Positions 15,170 through 23,430 of a DNA stretch of 25,744 bases are shown piece after piece; the stretch's first letter is position 1; every line of letters starts with the position of its first letter. The notes under the pieces were generated by a model. It searched no databases. It saw only the letters and a list, made by a program, of their open reading frames with translations, and was not told where the DNA came from. This stretch comes from an uncultured Collinsella sp. (GTDB lineage Bacteria; Actinomycetota; Coriobacteriia; Coriobacteriales; Coriobacteriaceae), in assembly GCA_900757285.1 (NCBI GenBank), contig CAAENI010000216.1:1-25744 (forward strand), given 5' to 3'. The position numbers were made by a program, and so were the translations under genes.

Positions 15170-15173
15170 TCCA

Positions 15174-16817
15174 TCACGCCCTATAAAACACGTTGTCGGC
15201 AAAGAAGTCTGCCGGCGGCTCCATGCAGGCAATTTCGCCGTCGAACATCATGGCAACGTCGTCGGCAGCCTGCTCGGCGAAGCCCAGGTCGTGCGTGGCC
15301 ATGATGACGGTGCCGCCGGCTTGCGCATGCTCGCACAGGGCGCGGGCGATAATGCGGCGGCTCGTCAGGTCCAGCCCCTTCGTGGGCTCGTCGAGCAGCA
15401 ACAGCTCCGGACCAATCAACAGCAGCTTTGCCAACGCGAGCAGCTGACGCTGGCCGCCCGAAAGATCGTACGGATGGCGCGCATCCAGGCCGTCCAATCC
15501 CAGCTGCGCCGCGCGCTCCTGGGCCGCGTCCTCGTCGTATCCGCAGGTCGAAGCCCATTCCATCAGCTCGTCGTGCACTGTCTCGGCGACCAGCAGGGCC
15601 TTGGGGTTCTGCGGCAGCAGCGCCGCCGAAGCCGCCCCGCGCACCATGCGCCCACGCTGCAGCTTAGCCGTTCGGGCCAGAATCGAGAGCATCGTCGATT
15701 TGCCGCAGCCGTTTCCGCCCACAATCGCATGCACCGCGCCAGTCGAAAACGCCACATCGAGTCCGCGCAGCACCCAGCCGGACGCCCGATCGTAGCGAAA
15801 CCAGCTTCCTGTCAAGGTGGTGGCCGAGCCAGCGTACATTTTTGGGAATATTCTGCATCCACCGGCGCGCGATGACGCCCCCGAGTCGTCCTGCGGCAGG
15901 ATTTGCGCCTCAAATTTAGCCGATTTGTCCGTTTTCGGTCCCTTTTTCGCACCCGCAACGTCCGCGTGCGGGTCTAAAGAGCCCTGCCGGCCACCAGCGA
16001 TGCTGAAAATTCCGTTTTTTGCACGCCGCGAGCCACCCCACCCTGGCACCTCGCCAGAAAACAGCTCTTCGCGATGCCCCAAGGAGGCAATGTCAACCAC
16101 CTCGCGCACGCGGCCGCCCTCAATCCGATACGCGCACGTCGCATATTCGAGCATCGGGCGCGGCTGGTGCGTTGCCACAACAACCGTGCAACCCAGCTCG
16201 CGGTTCACGCGAAACAGCGCGTGCAGAAAGTTTTTCTCGGCAACAGGATCGAGCTGGGACGTGGGCTCGTCGAGCAGCAGCACGCGCGGGCGCAAGGCCA
16301 GCACGGCCGCCAACGACAGCAGCTGCTTGCGTCCGCCCGAAAGTGTATCGGTATCGCGGTGGAGCCAATCCTCCAGCCCAAAGAAATAGCTGGTCTCGGC
16401 TACGCGACGGCGCATCTCGTCGCGCAACATACCCAGATTTTCCAGGCCAAACGCCATCTCGTGCCACACGGTTTCGCACACGATCTGGTTCTCGGGATCC
16501 TGGAACACATAGCCCACGCGCTCCGCCGATGCCCGCACGTCCATGTCGGCAACGTTCTCGCCCAGCACGCGCGCATCACCAGTGCGCTCGCCCGCCGGAG
16601 CGATCTCGGGCTTGAGCAGCGAGAGTAGCGTCGATTTGCCCGACCCAGTACCACCAACCAGCAGTGCAAACGCACCTTGGGGAACAGACCAGTCGAGCTC
16701 GTCGATTACCGGCGCCTCAGCCCCGGGGTAGGTAAAGCTCAGGCCCCGCACCTCAATCGCAGGCACATCGGAGCCGCACGCCCCGCCCGTTACCGAGCAG
16801 TTATCCAACCGGGTCAT
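15174..16817 (-). CDS. ECF transporter ATPase, two ABC domains fused
   Basis: This 547-residue protein powers the ECF transporter and replaces the usual pair EcfA1 and EcfA2. Domain 1 has Walker A G-G-T-G-S-G-K-S-T (55-63), Q106, signature L-S-G-G-R-K-Q (159-165), Walker B with D183-E184 and His217. Domain 2 has G-G-N-G-C-G-K-S-T (367-375), L-S-G-G-Q-R-Q (452-458), L-L-L-L-D-E (472-477) and His509. All are intact, so both sites could hydrolyse ATP. The linker, about residues 264-328 (15836-16028), is unusual: hydrophilic, with no ABC motif and composition unlike its surroundings. It may be an in-frame repeat insertion. The ATG overlaps the T-component stop by one base (TGATG), indicating translational coupling. 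Confidence 0.93.
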   Translation of the reverse strand: MTRLDNCSVTGGACGSDVPAIEVRGLSFTYPGAEAPVIDELDWSVPQGAFALLVGGTGSGKSTLLSLLKPEIAPAGERTGDARVLGENVADMDVRASAERVGYVFQDPENQIVCETVWHEMAFGLENLGMLRDEMRRRVAETSYFFGLEDWLHRDTDTLSGGRKQLLSLAAVLALRPRVLLLDEPTSQLDPVAEKNFLHALFRVNRELGCTVVVATHQPRPMLEYATCAYRIEGGRVREVVDIASLGHREELFSGEVPGWGGSRRAKNGIFSIAGGRQGSLDPHADVAGAKKGPKTDKSAKFEAQILPQDDSGASSRAGGCRIFPKMYAGSATTLTGSWFRYDRASGWVLRGLDVAFSTGAVHAIVGGNGCGKSTMLSILARTAKLQRGRMVRGAASAALLPQNPKALLVAETVHDELMEWASTCGYDEDAAQERAAQLGLDGLDARHPYDLSGGQRQLLALAKLLLIGPELLLLDEPTKGLDLTSRRIIARALCEHAQAGGTVIMATHDLGFAEQAADDVAMMFDGEIACMEPPADFFADNVFYRA

Positions 16818-17710
16818 CAGCCAAACCTCTTCTCGTCAATCGCGTGCAGCACACAGGGCAACACCATCCAAGCCGCGTACACAATATAGCCAGGCCACGG
16901 CGCCGGCACCGAAAGCTGAGGGTAAAACGAATACTGCGTCGTCGCGGTCCACGCCACTGCCGCCGTGGCCACGCCAAACAACGCAAGCCCAACCAGCGCG
17001 GCAATGTCGCTGCGCCCCAGTCGATACCTCGCATACGTCGTACGACGCGTCGCGGCACCCCACCCGCGCGAGCGCATCGCGTCCGCGCGCTCCAGCGAAT
17101 CTTCCATGCCCCAGCCCATCAACACACTCGATGCCCGCAAACGCGAACGCACGGGGTCGGCCGGCGCGCGGCCCGGCACATCAATCGCATCCTGCACCGC
17201 CAACACCGTACGACCGCGGCGCAAAAACTGCGGGATAAGCCTCATGCACATCGAGATCATGAGCGCAATCACCGGTGCGGCATTGCCCAGCAGCGCGAGC
17301 ACCTTGTCGTATTCGAGCATCGACGCCGCCGCCTCAAACCACAGCACGCTCGCCACAAACAGCCCGCCCATGCACAGGCCGTATACCATGCTCTCCAGAT
17401 ACACCGCGCGCATACCAATACGGAACAGCTCCGTCGAGCCCGAGGCGCTAAACAGCGGATTGAGCACCGCGACGATCAAAATCACCGGCAGCTGCCAGCG
17501 GAGCGCGCCCAGCGTGCGGGCAGCCCCACGCGTCGCAAATCCATACGCCAGCCCGCCCGCAAGTGACGGCGCAATCAGTACCGGCTGCATCGAGAACATA
17601 GTGAGCCCCAGCGTCAGCACTATATAGAGTGCCGGCACAGCCGGATGCGACATCGAGAATGCCGCGACGGACTCGCCGCCAAACTCCTCTCGTATGTTAT
17701 CCACGGGCAC
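16817..17710 (-). CDS. ECF transporter transmembrane (T) component, CbiQ/EcfT family
   Basis: This 297-residue membrane protein links ATPases to the S component. M-S-H-P-A-V-P-A-L-Y at 20-29 starts the family region, followed by hydrophobic helices. The cytoplasmic coupling helices contain R-L-I-P-Q-F-L-R-R-G-R and A-D-A-M-R-S-R-G-W-G; the A-x-x-R-G motif contacts the ATPases. The start is uncertain. I chose the GTG at 17710, preceded by GAGGGA six bases away. An ATG at 17875 would add 55 residues with no family match and run almost to the divergent glmU ribosome binding site, and the ATG before SHPAV (17653) lacks a ribosome binding site. The promoter for the operon should lie in 17711-17904, shared with glmU. 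Confidence 0.85.
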   Translation of the reverse strand: MPVDNIREEFGGESVAAFSMSHPAVPALYIVLTLGLTMFSMQPVLIAPSLAGGLAYGFATRGAARTLGALRWQLPVILIVAVLNPLFSASGSTELFRIGMRAVYLESMVYGLCMGGLFVASVLWFEAAASMLEYDKVLALLGNAAPVIALMISMCMRLIPQFLRRGRTVLAVQDAIDVPGRAPADPVRSRLRASSVLMGWGMEDSLERADAMRSRGWGAATRRTTYARYRLGRSDIAALVGLALFGVATAAVAWTATTQYSFYPQLSVPAPWPGYIVYAAWMVLPCVLHAIDEKRFG

Positions 17711-17904
17711 CCCCGTTCCCTCGCTCAAACAACAGCTCCGCAGCACCACCAACGCCGCACGCACGCAGTGCAAACGCCACGCCGGCGGCGCAAGCCTCAA
17801 CCGCCGCAAACCAATCGTTACGCGCTCGTCATATGCCTGCGGTATCATATTGCGCCGTGTATCGTTTCCAAACACACGTCTCTAATAACGTAACAGGAGA
17901 TCAC

Positions 17905-19317
17905 ATGGACGCAACCGCAATTATCCTCGCCGCCGGCGAGGGCACCCGCATGAGGTCGAACCACTGCAAGGTTTCGCACAAGATCCTGGGCAAGCCCATG
18001 GTTCAGTGGATCGTCGACGCCACCATCAAGGCCGGCTGCAGCCGCGTCGTGGTCGTCATCGGCAGCCACGCCGACGAGATGCGCGCCCTCATCGATGGCG
18101 CCTACGCCAACAGCGCCACCAAGGTCGAGTGCGTCGAGCAGACCGAGCGTCTGGGCACCGGTCACGCCGTGAAGGTCGCACTCGAGGCCTGTGGCATCAC
18201 GCAAGGCCCCGTCGTGGTGCTCAACGGCGACCTGCCGCTCATCACCGCCGACACCGTCGCCAAGTTCGTGCAAACCGTCGCCACCGGCGAGCTCGCCTGC
18301 ACCGTCATGACCATGACCCCGCCCGATCCTTTCGGCTACGGCCGCATCAAGCTGGGCGCCGATGGTCAGATCGAGCGCATCATCGAGCAGAAGGACTGCA
18401 CGCCCGAGCAGGCCGCCACGCTGCTGGAGTGCAACGCCGGCTGCTACGCCTTTGACGGCGCGCAGCTCGCCGCCCACATTAACGAGATCGGCAACGACAA
18501 CGCGCAGTCCGAGTACTATCTGCCCGACATGCTCGAGATCCTCAAGGGCCACGGCCAGGCTGTCTCCATCTTCCACTGCGACGACTACCGCGACGGCCTG
18601 GGCGTCAACAGCCGCATCCAGCTCGCACAGCTCACCGCCATCGCGCGCGACCGCATCAACGAGCACTGGATGGCCGAGGGCGTTACCTTCATCGACCCCA
18701 CGCAGGCCTGGATCGGCCCCGATGCCGTTATCGGCCGCGATACCGTCGTGTGGCCGCAGACGCACCTGATCGGCCACGTCACCGTGGGCGAGGAGTGCCA
18801 GCTCGGCCCCAACAGCCGCCTCACCGACACCACCGTCGGCAGCGGCTGCGTCATCGACGAGACCATCGCCATCGAGGCCGTCATCGAGAACGGCGTCGAC
18901 TGCGGCCCGCGCGCCTACCTGCGCCCGGGCACCCACATGCTCGACGGATCCAAGGCCGGCACGCACGTGGAGATCAAGAAGTCCACGATCGGCGAGGGCT
19001 CAAAGGTGCCGCACCTGTCCTACATCGGCGACACCACCATGGGCTCCGGCGTCAACGTGGGCGCGGGCTCCATCACCTGCAACTACGACGGCGTCCACAA
19101 GCACAAGACCGTCATCGGCAAGGATGCCTTCATCGGTTCCGACACCATGATGGTCGCGCCCGCCCAGATTGGCGACGGTGCACTCGTGGCCGCCGGCTCC
19201 GTCATCACCGAGCCGGTCCCGGCCGACGCACTCGGTCTGGGCCGCGCCCGCCAGGTAAATATTGAGGGCTGGGCCGCCGATTATCGCCACCGTCTGCACG
19301 AGGACGACGAGGTATAA
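17905..19317 (+). CDS. glmU: Bifunctional UDP-N-acetylglucosamine pyrophosphorylase / glucosamine-1-phosphate N-acetyltransferase
   Basis: The enzyme acetylates glucosamine-1-phosphate and then couples it to UTP, giving UDP-GlcNAc for peptidoglycan. The 470 residues have normal length. The N-terminal nucleotidyltransferase shows L-A-A-G-E-G-T-R-M (8-16) and V-V-L-N-G-D-L-P-L. The C-terminal left-handed beta-helix has hexapeptide repeats, Y-L-R-P-G-T, E-I-K-K-S, S-Y-I-G-D and G-A-G-S-I-T-C-N-Y-D-G, all parts of the acetyltransferase active site. The segment usually read as P-K-V-L-H is C-K-V-S-H here (21-25), a mild deviation. The ATG at 17905 has AGGAG five bases upstream; an open frame continues upstream but lacks similarity. 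A terminator follows at 19333, so prs probably has its own promoter too. Confidence 0.96.
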   Translation: MDATAIILAAGEGTRMRSNHCKVSHKILGKPMVQWIVDATIKAGCSRVVVVIGSHADEMRALIDGAYANSATKVECVEQTERLGTGHAVKVALEACGITQGPVVVLNGDLPLITADTVAKFVQTVATGELACTVMTMTPPDPFGYGRIKLGADGQIERIIEQKDCTPEQAATLLECNAGCYAFDGAQLAAHINEIGNDNAQSEYYLPDMLEILKGHGQAVSIFHCDDYRDGLGVNSRIQLAQLTAIARDRINEHWMAEGVTFIDPTQAWIGPDAVIGRDTVVWPQTHLIGHVTVGEECQLGPNSRLTDTTVGSGCVIDETIAIEAVIENGVDCGPRAYLRPGTHMLDGSKAGTHVEIKKSTIGEGSKVPHLSYIGDTTMGSGVNVGAGSITCNYDGVHKHKTVIGKDAFIGSDTMMVAPAQIGDGALVAAGSVITEPVPADALGLGRARQVNIEGWAADYRHRLHEDDEV

Positions 19318-19332
19318 CGTTTTATCAAGCAC

Positions 19333-19367
19333 AAAAGGAGCTGTTCCATGGGGACGGCTCCTTTTTT
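19333..19367 (+). terminator. Rho-independent terminator after glmU
   Basis: AAAAGGAGC (19333-19341) pairs with GCTCCTTTT (19357-19365), followed by a T run ending at 19367. It starts 16 bases past the glmU stop. Confidence 0.8.
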
Positions 19368-19508
19368 CTATCGTGACCTGCGCGACCGGATGAGTGGTCG
19401 GTTCGTGTCCGTTGACGGTAAAGACGTTATCAAGACTCGATAAACCCCGTCGCGCGGTTACAATGCAACAAGGCATCTATATGGCATTCGATATAAAGGA
19501 GAAGGGTA

Positions 19509-20495
19509 ATGCCGATTAATGATCCCGAGAAGTCGGAGAATATGCGCAAGTCCATCCGCGTGTATTCCGGTTCCTCCAACCGTCCCCTCGCTCAGAAGAT
19601 CGCTGAGTACCTTGGGGTCGAGCTTTCGGGCCTTACGCTAAAGCAGTTCGCCAATGGTGAGATTTACGCCCGCTACGACGAGACCGTCCGCGGCGCCGAC
19701 GTCTTCCTGATTCAGTCCGTGGCCGGCGGCAATGTCAACGACATGCTCATGGAGCTGCTCATCGCCACCGACGCTGCCAAGCGCGCATCCGCCCGCTCCA
19801 TCACCGCCGTTATCACCCACTACGGCTATGCCCGCCAGGACCGCAAGGCCGGCCCGCGCGAGCCCATCACCGCCCGCCTCGTCGCCAACCTGCTCGAGCG
19901 TGCCGGCGTCAACCGCATCATCACCCTCGACCTGCACCAGGGCCAGATCCAGGGCTTCTTCGATATCCCGGTTAACCACCTGTCCGCACTGCCGCTGTTT
20001 GGCCAGTACTACAACGACATGCACTTCGACACCGACAACCTGGTTGTCGTCTCCCCCGACGTGGGTCGCGCCAAGGCCGCCAAGAAGCTGTCCGACATGC
20101 TCGGCTGCGACCTGGCCATCGCCCACAAGGGCCGTCCGCGCCACAACGCCGCCGAGGTCATGGGCATCATCGGTGACATCAAGGGCAAGACCTGCATCAT
20201 CAACGACGACATGATCGACACCGCTGGCACCCTGTGCGCCAACGTCAAGGAGCTCAAGGCTATGGGCGCCGGCGACATCTACGTCTGCGCCACCCACGGC
20301 ATCTTCTCCGGTCCGGCCATCGAGCGCCTGAACGATGCCCCCATCGTCGAGTGCGTCGTCACCGACGCCATCCCCGTCGAGGTCGGCGGCAAGATCAAGA
20401 CCATCTCGGTCGCCGAGGAGTTCGCTCAGGCCATCTCCGCCGTTTACCACGAGGAGCCCGTCTCCACGCTCGTCGGCGGCGACTTCGCGCTGTAG
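19509..20495 (+). CDS. prs: Ribose-phosphate pyrophosphokinase (PRPP synthetase)
   Basis: The enzyme makes PRPP from ribose-5-phosphate and ATP for nucleotide, histidine, tryptophan and NAD synthesis. The 328-residue protein has the catalytic flexible loop H-Y-G-Y-A-R-Q-D-R-K (104-113), the D-L-H-Q-G-Q-I-Q-G-F-F-D motif (141-152), V-S-P-D-V-G (181-186) and the PRPP-binding loop D-D-M-I-D-T-A-G-T (233-241). AAGGAGAAGG lies just before the ATG. A possible -10 (TACAAT near 19460) lies about 45 bases upstream, with no clear -35. The usual genomic partner pth lies 1.9 kb downstream, beyond a cassette flanked by inverted-repeat elements. The strong terminator at 20529 means pth is not read through from here. 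Confidence 0.96.
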   Translation: MPINDPEKSENMRKSIRVYSGSSNRPLAQKIAEYLGVELSGLTLKQFANGEIYARYDETVRGADVFLIQSVAGGNVNDMLMELLIATDAAKRASARSITAVITHYGYARQDRKAGPREPITARLVANLLERAGVNRIITLDLHQGQIQGFFDIPVNHLSALPLFGQYYNDMHFDTDNLVVVSPDVGRAKAAKKLSDMLGCDLAIAHKGRPRHNAAEVMGIIGDIKGKTCIINDDMIDTAGTLCANVKELKAMGAGDIYVCATHGIFSGPAIERLNDAPIVECVVTDAIPVEVGGKIKTISVAEEFAQAISAVYHEEPVSTLVGGDFAL

Positions 20496-20528
20496 TCCAA
20501 CGCGTATCGCATCATCTTTGATGTTTTT

Positions 20529-20560
20529 AAAGGGTCGGAAGCTCGCTTCCGACCCTTTTT
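20529..20560 (+). terminator. Rho-independent terminator after prs
   Basis: AAAGGGTCGGAAGC (20529-20542) pairs perfectly with GCTTCCGACCCTTT (20545-20558) around a two-base loop, and T residues run to 20560. Confidence 0.92.
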
Positions 20561-20581
20561 CTATTCCTCGCCAATCCGCCC

Positions 20582-20784
20582 TGGACAGTTAGTTCAGATA
20601 CGTATTTTTTAAAGCTCCAAAGGTCCGTTCGGAGCCTTCTGAGCTCCCCGGCGGATGCCATGCCGCCCGAAGCTCATCGTTTTCGAGTACAACCGCCGCA
20701 TATATTATCTTCAAATCGCCCTCGAAGGCCCTTAGAAACACCTCGAACGCCCGCCGCCTTATACGTATCTGAACTAACTGTCCA
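20582..20784. mobile_element. Terminal-inverted-repeat element, copy 1 (203 bp)
   Basis: The left end 20581-20605 begins TGGACAGTTAGTTCAGATAC at 20582. The right end 20761-20785 is its exact 25-bp reverse complement. The core of about 155 bp is GC-rich and shows no transposase. On the minus strand a short frame starts in the right terminal repeat and stays open through the core (to 20589), but it has no recognised domain. No clear target duplication is visible at the edges. The same ends recur at 22109-22312. Confidence 0.85.
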
Positions 20785-20947
20785 GTAGCCATCGTCAACC
20801 TTCTCGGCAGAGCTCAATTTCCTGCAATCCCCTCAACCGATTCCACCGATTTCCTAACACCCGGCCGTTCATGGCGCCCAGCACCCCGCTGAGCGAAAAG
20901 AACGGTATGGCGGTCGCATTCTGCCGCCAACTTAGTACGTTATAGCT

Positions 20948-22075
20948 ATGACGACCGTGATTTCACATTTCTCCGCCCTCCGCGCAATTCGTCGCGCACG
21001 ACGGGCGTACTCTGCCCTACCCTGGAGCTCCATTGATAGTGAACAGTAAGCACAGGCCTTGGCTAGCTGCATTCCCAATAATGACGCGATAGACTTTGGC
21101 GCACTTTCGATACTCGACGCCTGGAATGAAGATGATTCCGAGCTGCTCGATCTTCTCGTTTCAAACGAAGGCAACCGACGCCCCGACAAGCGACTTCTTC
21201 AGCATATTCTCTCCGCTCCGCTTCCTGAAGGTGCAATTATGCACGTCGAGGCCGACATCTACGCAACGTCTCCTGCCATGACAGCCATGCTTTGTTCTAA
21301 AAATGAATCAGTCGCCAAAACCTTGATGCTTCTCATGGAACTGGTCGGAACTTACTCCCTTCCTCCCGGGGCAACATACCCCATTGCCCATGACGACATC
21401 TGGCCCAAGGGCGATGGCTACGAAGCGACGGGCGATCTTGATTGCCTGGGCAACCAGTCAGCGGCCGAACAACAGAACGAAACCCGCTATGAACAGGCGC
21501 ACTACAAATGCGAGCCCGCCACGACCATCGAAGAGCTCGAGGCGGTCGCACGGTTCGCCAAAAGTAGCTCATACGCCTCGTTTCGCACGGCAGTCAAACT
21601 CGCCCGGGCTGGATCCGCATCCCCAGCCGAATCCCTAATGTTTGCCGTTCTCGGAGCGCCCATGCGCTTTGGCGGATTCGGATGTTGCAGCCTGCCCATG
21701 GGAGGCCTGCTACTCAACCATCGAATCGACTTCGATACTCTTGCGGTCAACATGTCCTCGGGCATCCCCTATGCCATCTGCGACCTATATTGCCCGGCAG
21801 CCGGAGTCGACAACGAATACAACGGAATTGGGCATGAGCTTCAAAACGCTCGCATCCACGATGGCAATCGAAATAATGGCCTCAAGGCCATGGGCATCCA
21901 CGTCCTGGTTATCAATCGCGACCAAATGAAAGACCTTGTTGCACTCGAAGCCTTCGCCCAAACGATGCATCGACTCGCAGGAGTCCGATTCCGGTACCGT
22001 ATCAAGGGCTATCGCAAGCGTCAGGCCGCTTGGCTCAACGCTCTGCGGGCCGGAATCGGCCTCGCGCCGGTCTAA
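20948..22075 (+). pseudogene. Restriction-endonuclease-like (DUF559/Vsr-type fold) gene interrupted by an in-frame TAA
   Basis: From ATG at 20948 the frame encodes 33 residues beginning MTTVISHFSALRAIRR. It then meets TAA at 21047-21049 (codon 34) and continues in the same frame without another stop to 22075, about 375 codons in all. The portion after the stop could be translated from a TTG at 21059, but no ribosome binding site is visible there. The C-terminal part has D-L-Y-C-P, then D-N-E-Y-N-G, G-H-E, R-I-H-D-G-N-R-N-N-G-L and G-I-H-V-L-V-I, the order of acidic and basic residues seen in DUF559/Vsr-like nuclease folds. The upstream segment looks like a natural N-terminus, so I read this as a nonsense-mutated gene. 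It is bracketed by the two terminal-repeat elements and lies between prs and pth. Confidence 0.65.
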
Positions 22076-22108
22076 ACGGCGAATCACCCGTGCGCCGTCG
22101 AGCAGGGC

Positions 22109-22312
22109 TGGGCAGTTAGTTCAAATACGTATAAATGGACGCATTGAATTAGACTGTTTTGCAGCTATCTCTATACCATTCGCCCTATTTGAAGGCAGGG
22201 TAGACTTCAAAACAGCGCCATATGGACTAACTAAAGCTCCAAAACAACGTATCGGCATTGAATTGAGTAATTCGAGTCCTCAGAACTTATACGTATCTGA
22301 ACTAACTGTCCA
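22109..22312. mobile_element. Terminal-inverted-repeat element, copy 2 (204 bp)
   Basis: The left end (22109-22135) reads TGGGCAGTTAGTTCAAATAC plus GTATAA, and the right end (22286-22312) is its reverse complement with two mismatches. These are the same ends as the element at 20582-20784 and the length is nearly identical, but the core is AT-richer and I find no alignment of the two cores in either orientation. The plus-strand frame crossing it is open, again with no recognised domain. Confidence 0.85.
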
Positions 22313-22426
22313 CCTCGGATTTCGACGTCCGTCCAAACGCCCCCAAACGCCCTCAATTACCCTCCATTTGACAGCGGCAACAGGGTCGCTCACCATAGCA
22401 GGCGACAAATCAACGAAAGGATGAAC

Positions 22427-23056
22427 ATGGCAGCTGCACAGCCGCTTAAGATTCGCATGGTTGCCGGACTCGGCAACCCGGGTGAGGAATATGCCGAGAC
22501 CCGCCACAACGCCGGCTTTAAGGCGATCGATGAGCTGGCCCGTCAGGCCGGTGTCACGTACTGGAAAAACCAGGCCGGCGCCGAGGTCGCACTCATCAAT
22601 ATCAACGATCCCGAGGAAGAGGGCGGCAAGCGCCAGATCGTGCTGGTCAAGCCGCAGTCGTATATGAATACCTCGGGTGGCCCCATCTCCAAGCTCTGCC
22701 GCGAGTACAAAATCAAGGCCGAGGAGCTACTCGTGATTCACGACGAGCTCGACATCCCCGCCGGTGACGTGCGCATCAAGGTGGGCGGCGGCCACGCCGG
22801 CCACAACGGCCTGCGCTCCATCATCGACAAGATGGGCAGCCGAGACTTTAGTCGCATCCGCACCGGCATCGGCAACCCTCCCGGCAAGATGGCCGTGGCA
22901 GACTATGTGCTCAAGCAGCTGCGCGCCCGCGAGGCCGAGGACTTCCAGGACACCTGCGCCCGCGCCGCAGATGCCGCCGGTTTGGCCATCGTCCACGGCG
23001 TAATCTACGCGCGCGATCACGTAAACGGTGCCGCTTCCGCCAACGGCAAGCACTAA
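22427..23056 (+). CDS. pth: Peptidyl-tRNA hydrolase
   Basis: The enzyme releases peptides from peptidyl-tRNA dropped by the ribosome, recycling the tRNA. The protein is 209 residues from the ATG at 22427, chosen because GAAAGGA sits five bases upstream; the in-frame ATG at 22421 abuts AAAGG and has no spacing. Catalytic and tRNA-binding residues are present: G-L-G-N-P-G (14-19, Asn17), R-H-N-A-G-F (26-31, His27), Y-M-N-T-S-G (79-84, Asn81), H-D-E-L-D (105-109, Asp106) and G-G-G-H-A-G-H-N-G-L-R-S. It normally follows prs directly in related gene orders; here the nuclease cassette intervenes. Its terminator is the hairpin at 23162-23205. Confidence 0.95.
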   Translation: MAAAQPLKIRMVAGLGNPGEEYAETRHNAGFKAIDELARQAGVTYWKNQAGAEVALININDPEEEGGKRQIVLVKPQSYMNTSGGPISKLCREYKIKAEELLVIHDELDIPAGDVRIKVGGGHAGHNGLRSIIDKMGSRDFSRIRTGIGNPPGKMAVADYVLKQLRAREAEDFQDTCARAADAAGLAIVHGVIYARDHVNGAASANGKH

Positions 23057-23067
23057 AGCCTATCATT

Positions 23068-23247
23068 TAGGGGCAGGTTTATTTTGGCATGTTTTACCTG
23101 CGGAAACGCCCCGGTTGCGGCATCACGATAAACCGCGCGCCGTTATACACGCATAGCACCCCAAAGGGGGCCGACCTCATCTCAACCCGAGGCCGGCCCC
23201 CTTTGCTGTTTTACCTGATAAAACTGACCAAAATAAACCTGCCCCTA
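23068..23247. repeat. Terminal-inverted-repeat element downstream of pth
   Basis: TAGGGGCAGGTTTATTTTGG (23068-23087) and its exact reverse complement (23228-23247) form 20-bp ends of a 180-bp unit that starts 12 bases after the pth stop. GTTTTACCTG occurs twice inside as a direct repeat (23091-23100 and 23208-23217). The ends are unrelated to the other elements in the window. A terminator hairpin occupies the centre. Confidence 0.85.
23162..23205 (+). terminator. Strong hairpin inside the element after pth, likely pth terminator
   Basis: CAAAGGGGGCCGACCTC (23162-23178) pairs with GAGGCCGGCCCCCTTTG (23189-23205) with one mismatched position. A weak T-rich stretch (CTGTTTT) follows. Confidence 0.65.
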
Positions 23248-23319
23248 TTCGGTAGGACGAAGTGGATAAACCCTTTTCCCAACCGCCGAAGACACACGTA
23301 AACAGCATGTCCATGAGGG

Positions 23320-23370
23320 TATAATTCGTACCGTATGTCTGCACAACGCCTGTGCGCGTACGGTTTTATT
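23320..23370 (+). promoter_or_regulatory. nfnAB promoter -10 box and leader hairpin
   Basis: TATAAT at 23320-23325 is a perfect -10; no good -35 lies 17 bases upstream. A two-part hairpin starts where transcription would: ACCGTA (23330-23335) with TACGGT (23359-23364), enclosing GCACA (23341-23345) with TGTGC (23351-23355), then TTTATT to 23370. It precedes the nfnA ribosome binding site (AGAGAGGGG) by about 50 bases. It could protect the 5' end or act as an attenuator. Confidence 0.5.
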
Positions 23371-23430
23371 CGGGCTGCCGTCCATTTCCGTGGAGGCACG
23401 GTTCGGCCGCCCTAACAAGAGAGGGGTTCT

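Noticed and set aside
17711..17875. 55-residue N-terminal extension of the ECF T component from ATG 17875
   Set aside because: No membrane or family match, Arg/Leu-rich, and it would occupy nearly all of the divergent promoter region shared with glmU.
17711..17904. Vitamin riboswitch upstream of the ECF operon
   Set aside because: Looked for conserved cobalamin, thiamine or FMN riboswitch boxes on the minus strand and saw none; the 194-base spacer is also too short to hold a large riboswitch plus both promoters comfortably.
23089..23301. 70-codon plus-strand open frame after pth
   Set aside because: Lies in the terminal-repeat element and its terminator hairpin; no ribosome binding site or domain.
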